Positions 63,356 to 64,000 of a stretch of DNA of 64,000 nucleotides are shown piece by piece. The notes beneath the pieces are model-generated. The model did no database searches. It saw nothing but the letters and a program-made list of their open reading frames with translations, and was not told the DNA's origin. Every line of letters starts with the position of its first letter. The first letter of the stretch is position 1. Origin of the DNA: Paenibacillus sp. LS1 (GTDB lineage: Bacteria > Bacillota > Bacilli > Paenibacillales > Paenibacillaceae); contig NZ_JAPDOE010000004.1 of assembly GCF_026013365.1 (NCBI RefSeq), positions 186,001 through 250,000 on the forward strand, in the 5' to 3' direction. Position numbers and translations under genes: made by a program.

Positions 63356-64000
63356 TTAACCCTTTGGTTTGGGTGTTGCCTTTTTTCTTTTGGCTGGAGC
63401 AGGTGCATCGGTTTCTCCACCGACAACAGCTTGAGCGGATGTTTTTCGTGGTGCACGTTTCTTGGGCTTGGCAGTTGTTGTCCCAGGGTCAGCTGGAATG
63501 GGCTTCACAGCCTCAATACTTGCCTGTAAAGCAGCCATCAAATCCATTACATTGGCTTCAGGTTTGGCTGGAGCAATCTTGATTTCTTCGCCAGCCACTT
63601 TGTGCTGAATAAGATCCAGCAGTTTACTGCGATAGTCATCGGTGTATTTACCCGGTTCAAAAGGCGTTGAAAGTTGATCAATCAGCAGCTTTGCCATCGT
63701 GAGTTCCTTCTCATTCACGTTCTGCACTTCTGGCAGGTTGGGCACCTGGGAGACAGGACGAATCTCGTCCGGATAGAAAATCGTCTCCATAGAAAGGCAA
63801 TCTTCCAGCACACGTATGGCAGCCAGACTGCTCTTCGAGCGGATGGAAATTTTGGCGATGCCGATTTTGCCGGTATCCCGCATCGCATTCATCAAGAGCT
63901 GATAGGCATTTCCTCCAGCCTGATCGGGCGATAAGTAATATGTTTTCTGAAAATAGATCGGATCAATCTCAGTCAAGTCAACAAAATCCAGTATCGTAAT
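63356..64000 (-). CDS. ku: Non-homologous end joining protein Ku (C-terminal part)
   Basis: The last 215 codons of Ku, which binds DNA double-strand ends and recruits LigD. The frame is open to the window edge, so the N-terminus lies beyond it and the TTG at 63976 is not the start. Ku family stretches: FQKTYYLSPDQAGGNAYQLL, GKIGIAKISIRSKSSLAAI, and MAKLLIDQLSTPFEPGKYTDDYR. The C-terminal tail (after about residue 155 of this part) is long, Ala/Pro/Lys-rich and basic, as in Ku proteins that contact DNA through the tail. Its partners LigD-ligase and LigD-polymerase are 3-5 kb away on the same strand. Confidence 0.95.
   Translation of the reverse strand: MTILDFVDLTEIDPIYFQKTYYLSPDQAGGNAYQLLMNAMRDTGKIGIAKISIRSKSSLAAIRVLEDCLSMETIFYPDEIRPVSQVPNLPEVQNVNEKELTMAKLLIDQLSTPFEPGKYTDDYRSKLLDLIQHKVAGEEIKIAPAKPEANVMDLMAALQASIEAVKPIPADPGTTTAKPKKRAPRKTSAQAVVGGETDAPAPAKRKKATPKPKG

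Overview
The window looks like chromosomal DNA of a spore-forming, low- to mid-GC Gram-positive of the Paenibacillus type. The grounds are strong AGGAGG-type ribosome sites with frequent TTG/GTG starts, a GerAB-type germination permease, a Ku/LigD end-joining set, a CIRCE operator, a yhgE gene preceded by a TetR gene, and a long Gram-positive exopolysaccharide (EPS) operon. No rRNA, tRNA, CRISPR array, transposase or phage module was found. Genus assignment is inference from gene content, not from a marker gene.

Layout. 1-3.4 kb: 3' end of a peptide-binding protein gene plus the two permease genes of a Dpp/Opp importer. 3.4-9.2 kb: htpG with an upstream CIRCE promoter, a dGTPase-like HD hydrolase and a luciferase-like monooxygenase. 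9.3-21 kb: a chemoreceptor, an RNA/DNA methyltransferase, a 2-hydroxyacid dehydrogenase, ThpR, a SleB-like cell-wall hydrolase, a glycolipid-type glycosyltransferase, and a TetR/YhgE pair sharing a candidate operator. 21-26 kb: gltB with a long leader and no neighbouring gltD, followed by a small unknown gene. 26-27.4 kb: an XRE repressor divergent from a PilZ-like gene.

27.4-47.4 kb is one large EPS operon, all on the + strand, with many 4-bp stop/start overlaps and a strong terminator at its end. It holds a tyrosine phosphatase/modulator/kinase trio, GalU, an initiating sugar-phosphate transferase, a Wzy-type polymerase, an Alg14/Alg13-like pair, four further glycosyltransferases, a Wzx-type flippase, a pyruvyl transferase, a GDP-mannose enzyme, UDP-glucose dehydrogenase, an LCP protein, a secreted GH74-like beta-propeller protein, a VanZ-like protein and a membrane-anchored unknown. 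The gene set predicts a Wzx/Wzy-made acidic, pyruvylated polymer containing glucuronate and mannose.

47.5-58.8 kb: a small Cys-rich protein with an ABC exporter, an AI-2E-family permease, a GntR/membrane protein/broken hydrolase group that looks more AT-rich by eye, a CNNM/CorC protein, cardiolipin synthase and a YitT-family protein with an elaborate leader. 58.8-64 kb, on the - strand: separate LigD polymerase and ligase proteins, an orphan GerAB permease directly upstream of them, a CatE-like dioxygenase, and the C-terminal part of Ku.

Most notable non-coding signals: a three-copy intergenic repeat whose stems co-vary between copies (3.7, 6.2 and 12.5 kb); a perfect CIRCE upstream of htpG; GATAC-N5-GTATC operators at two promoters near an XRE gene; a 23-bp dyad shared by the tetR and yhgE upstream regions; and a candidate translational switch in front of the YitT gene.
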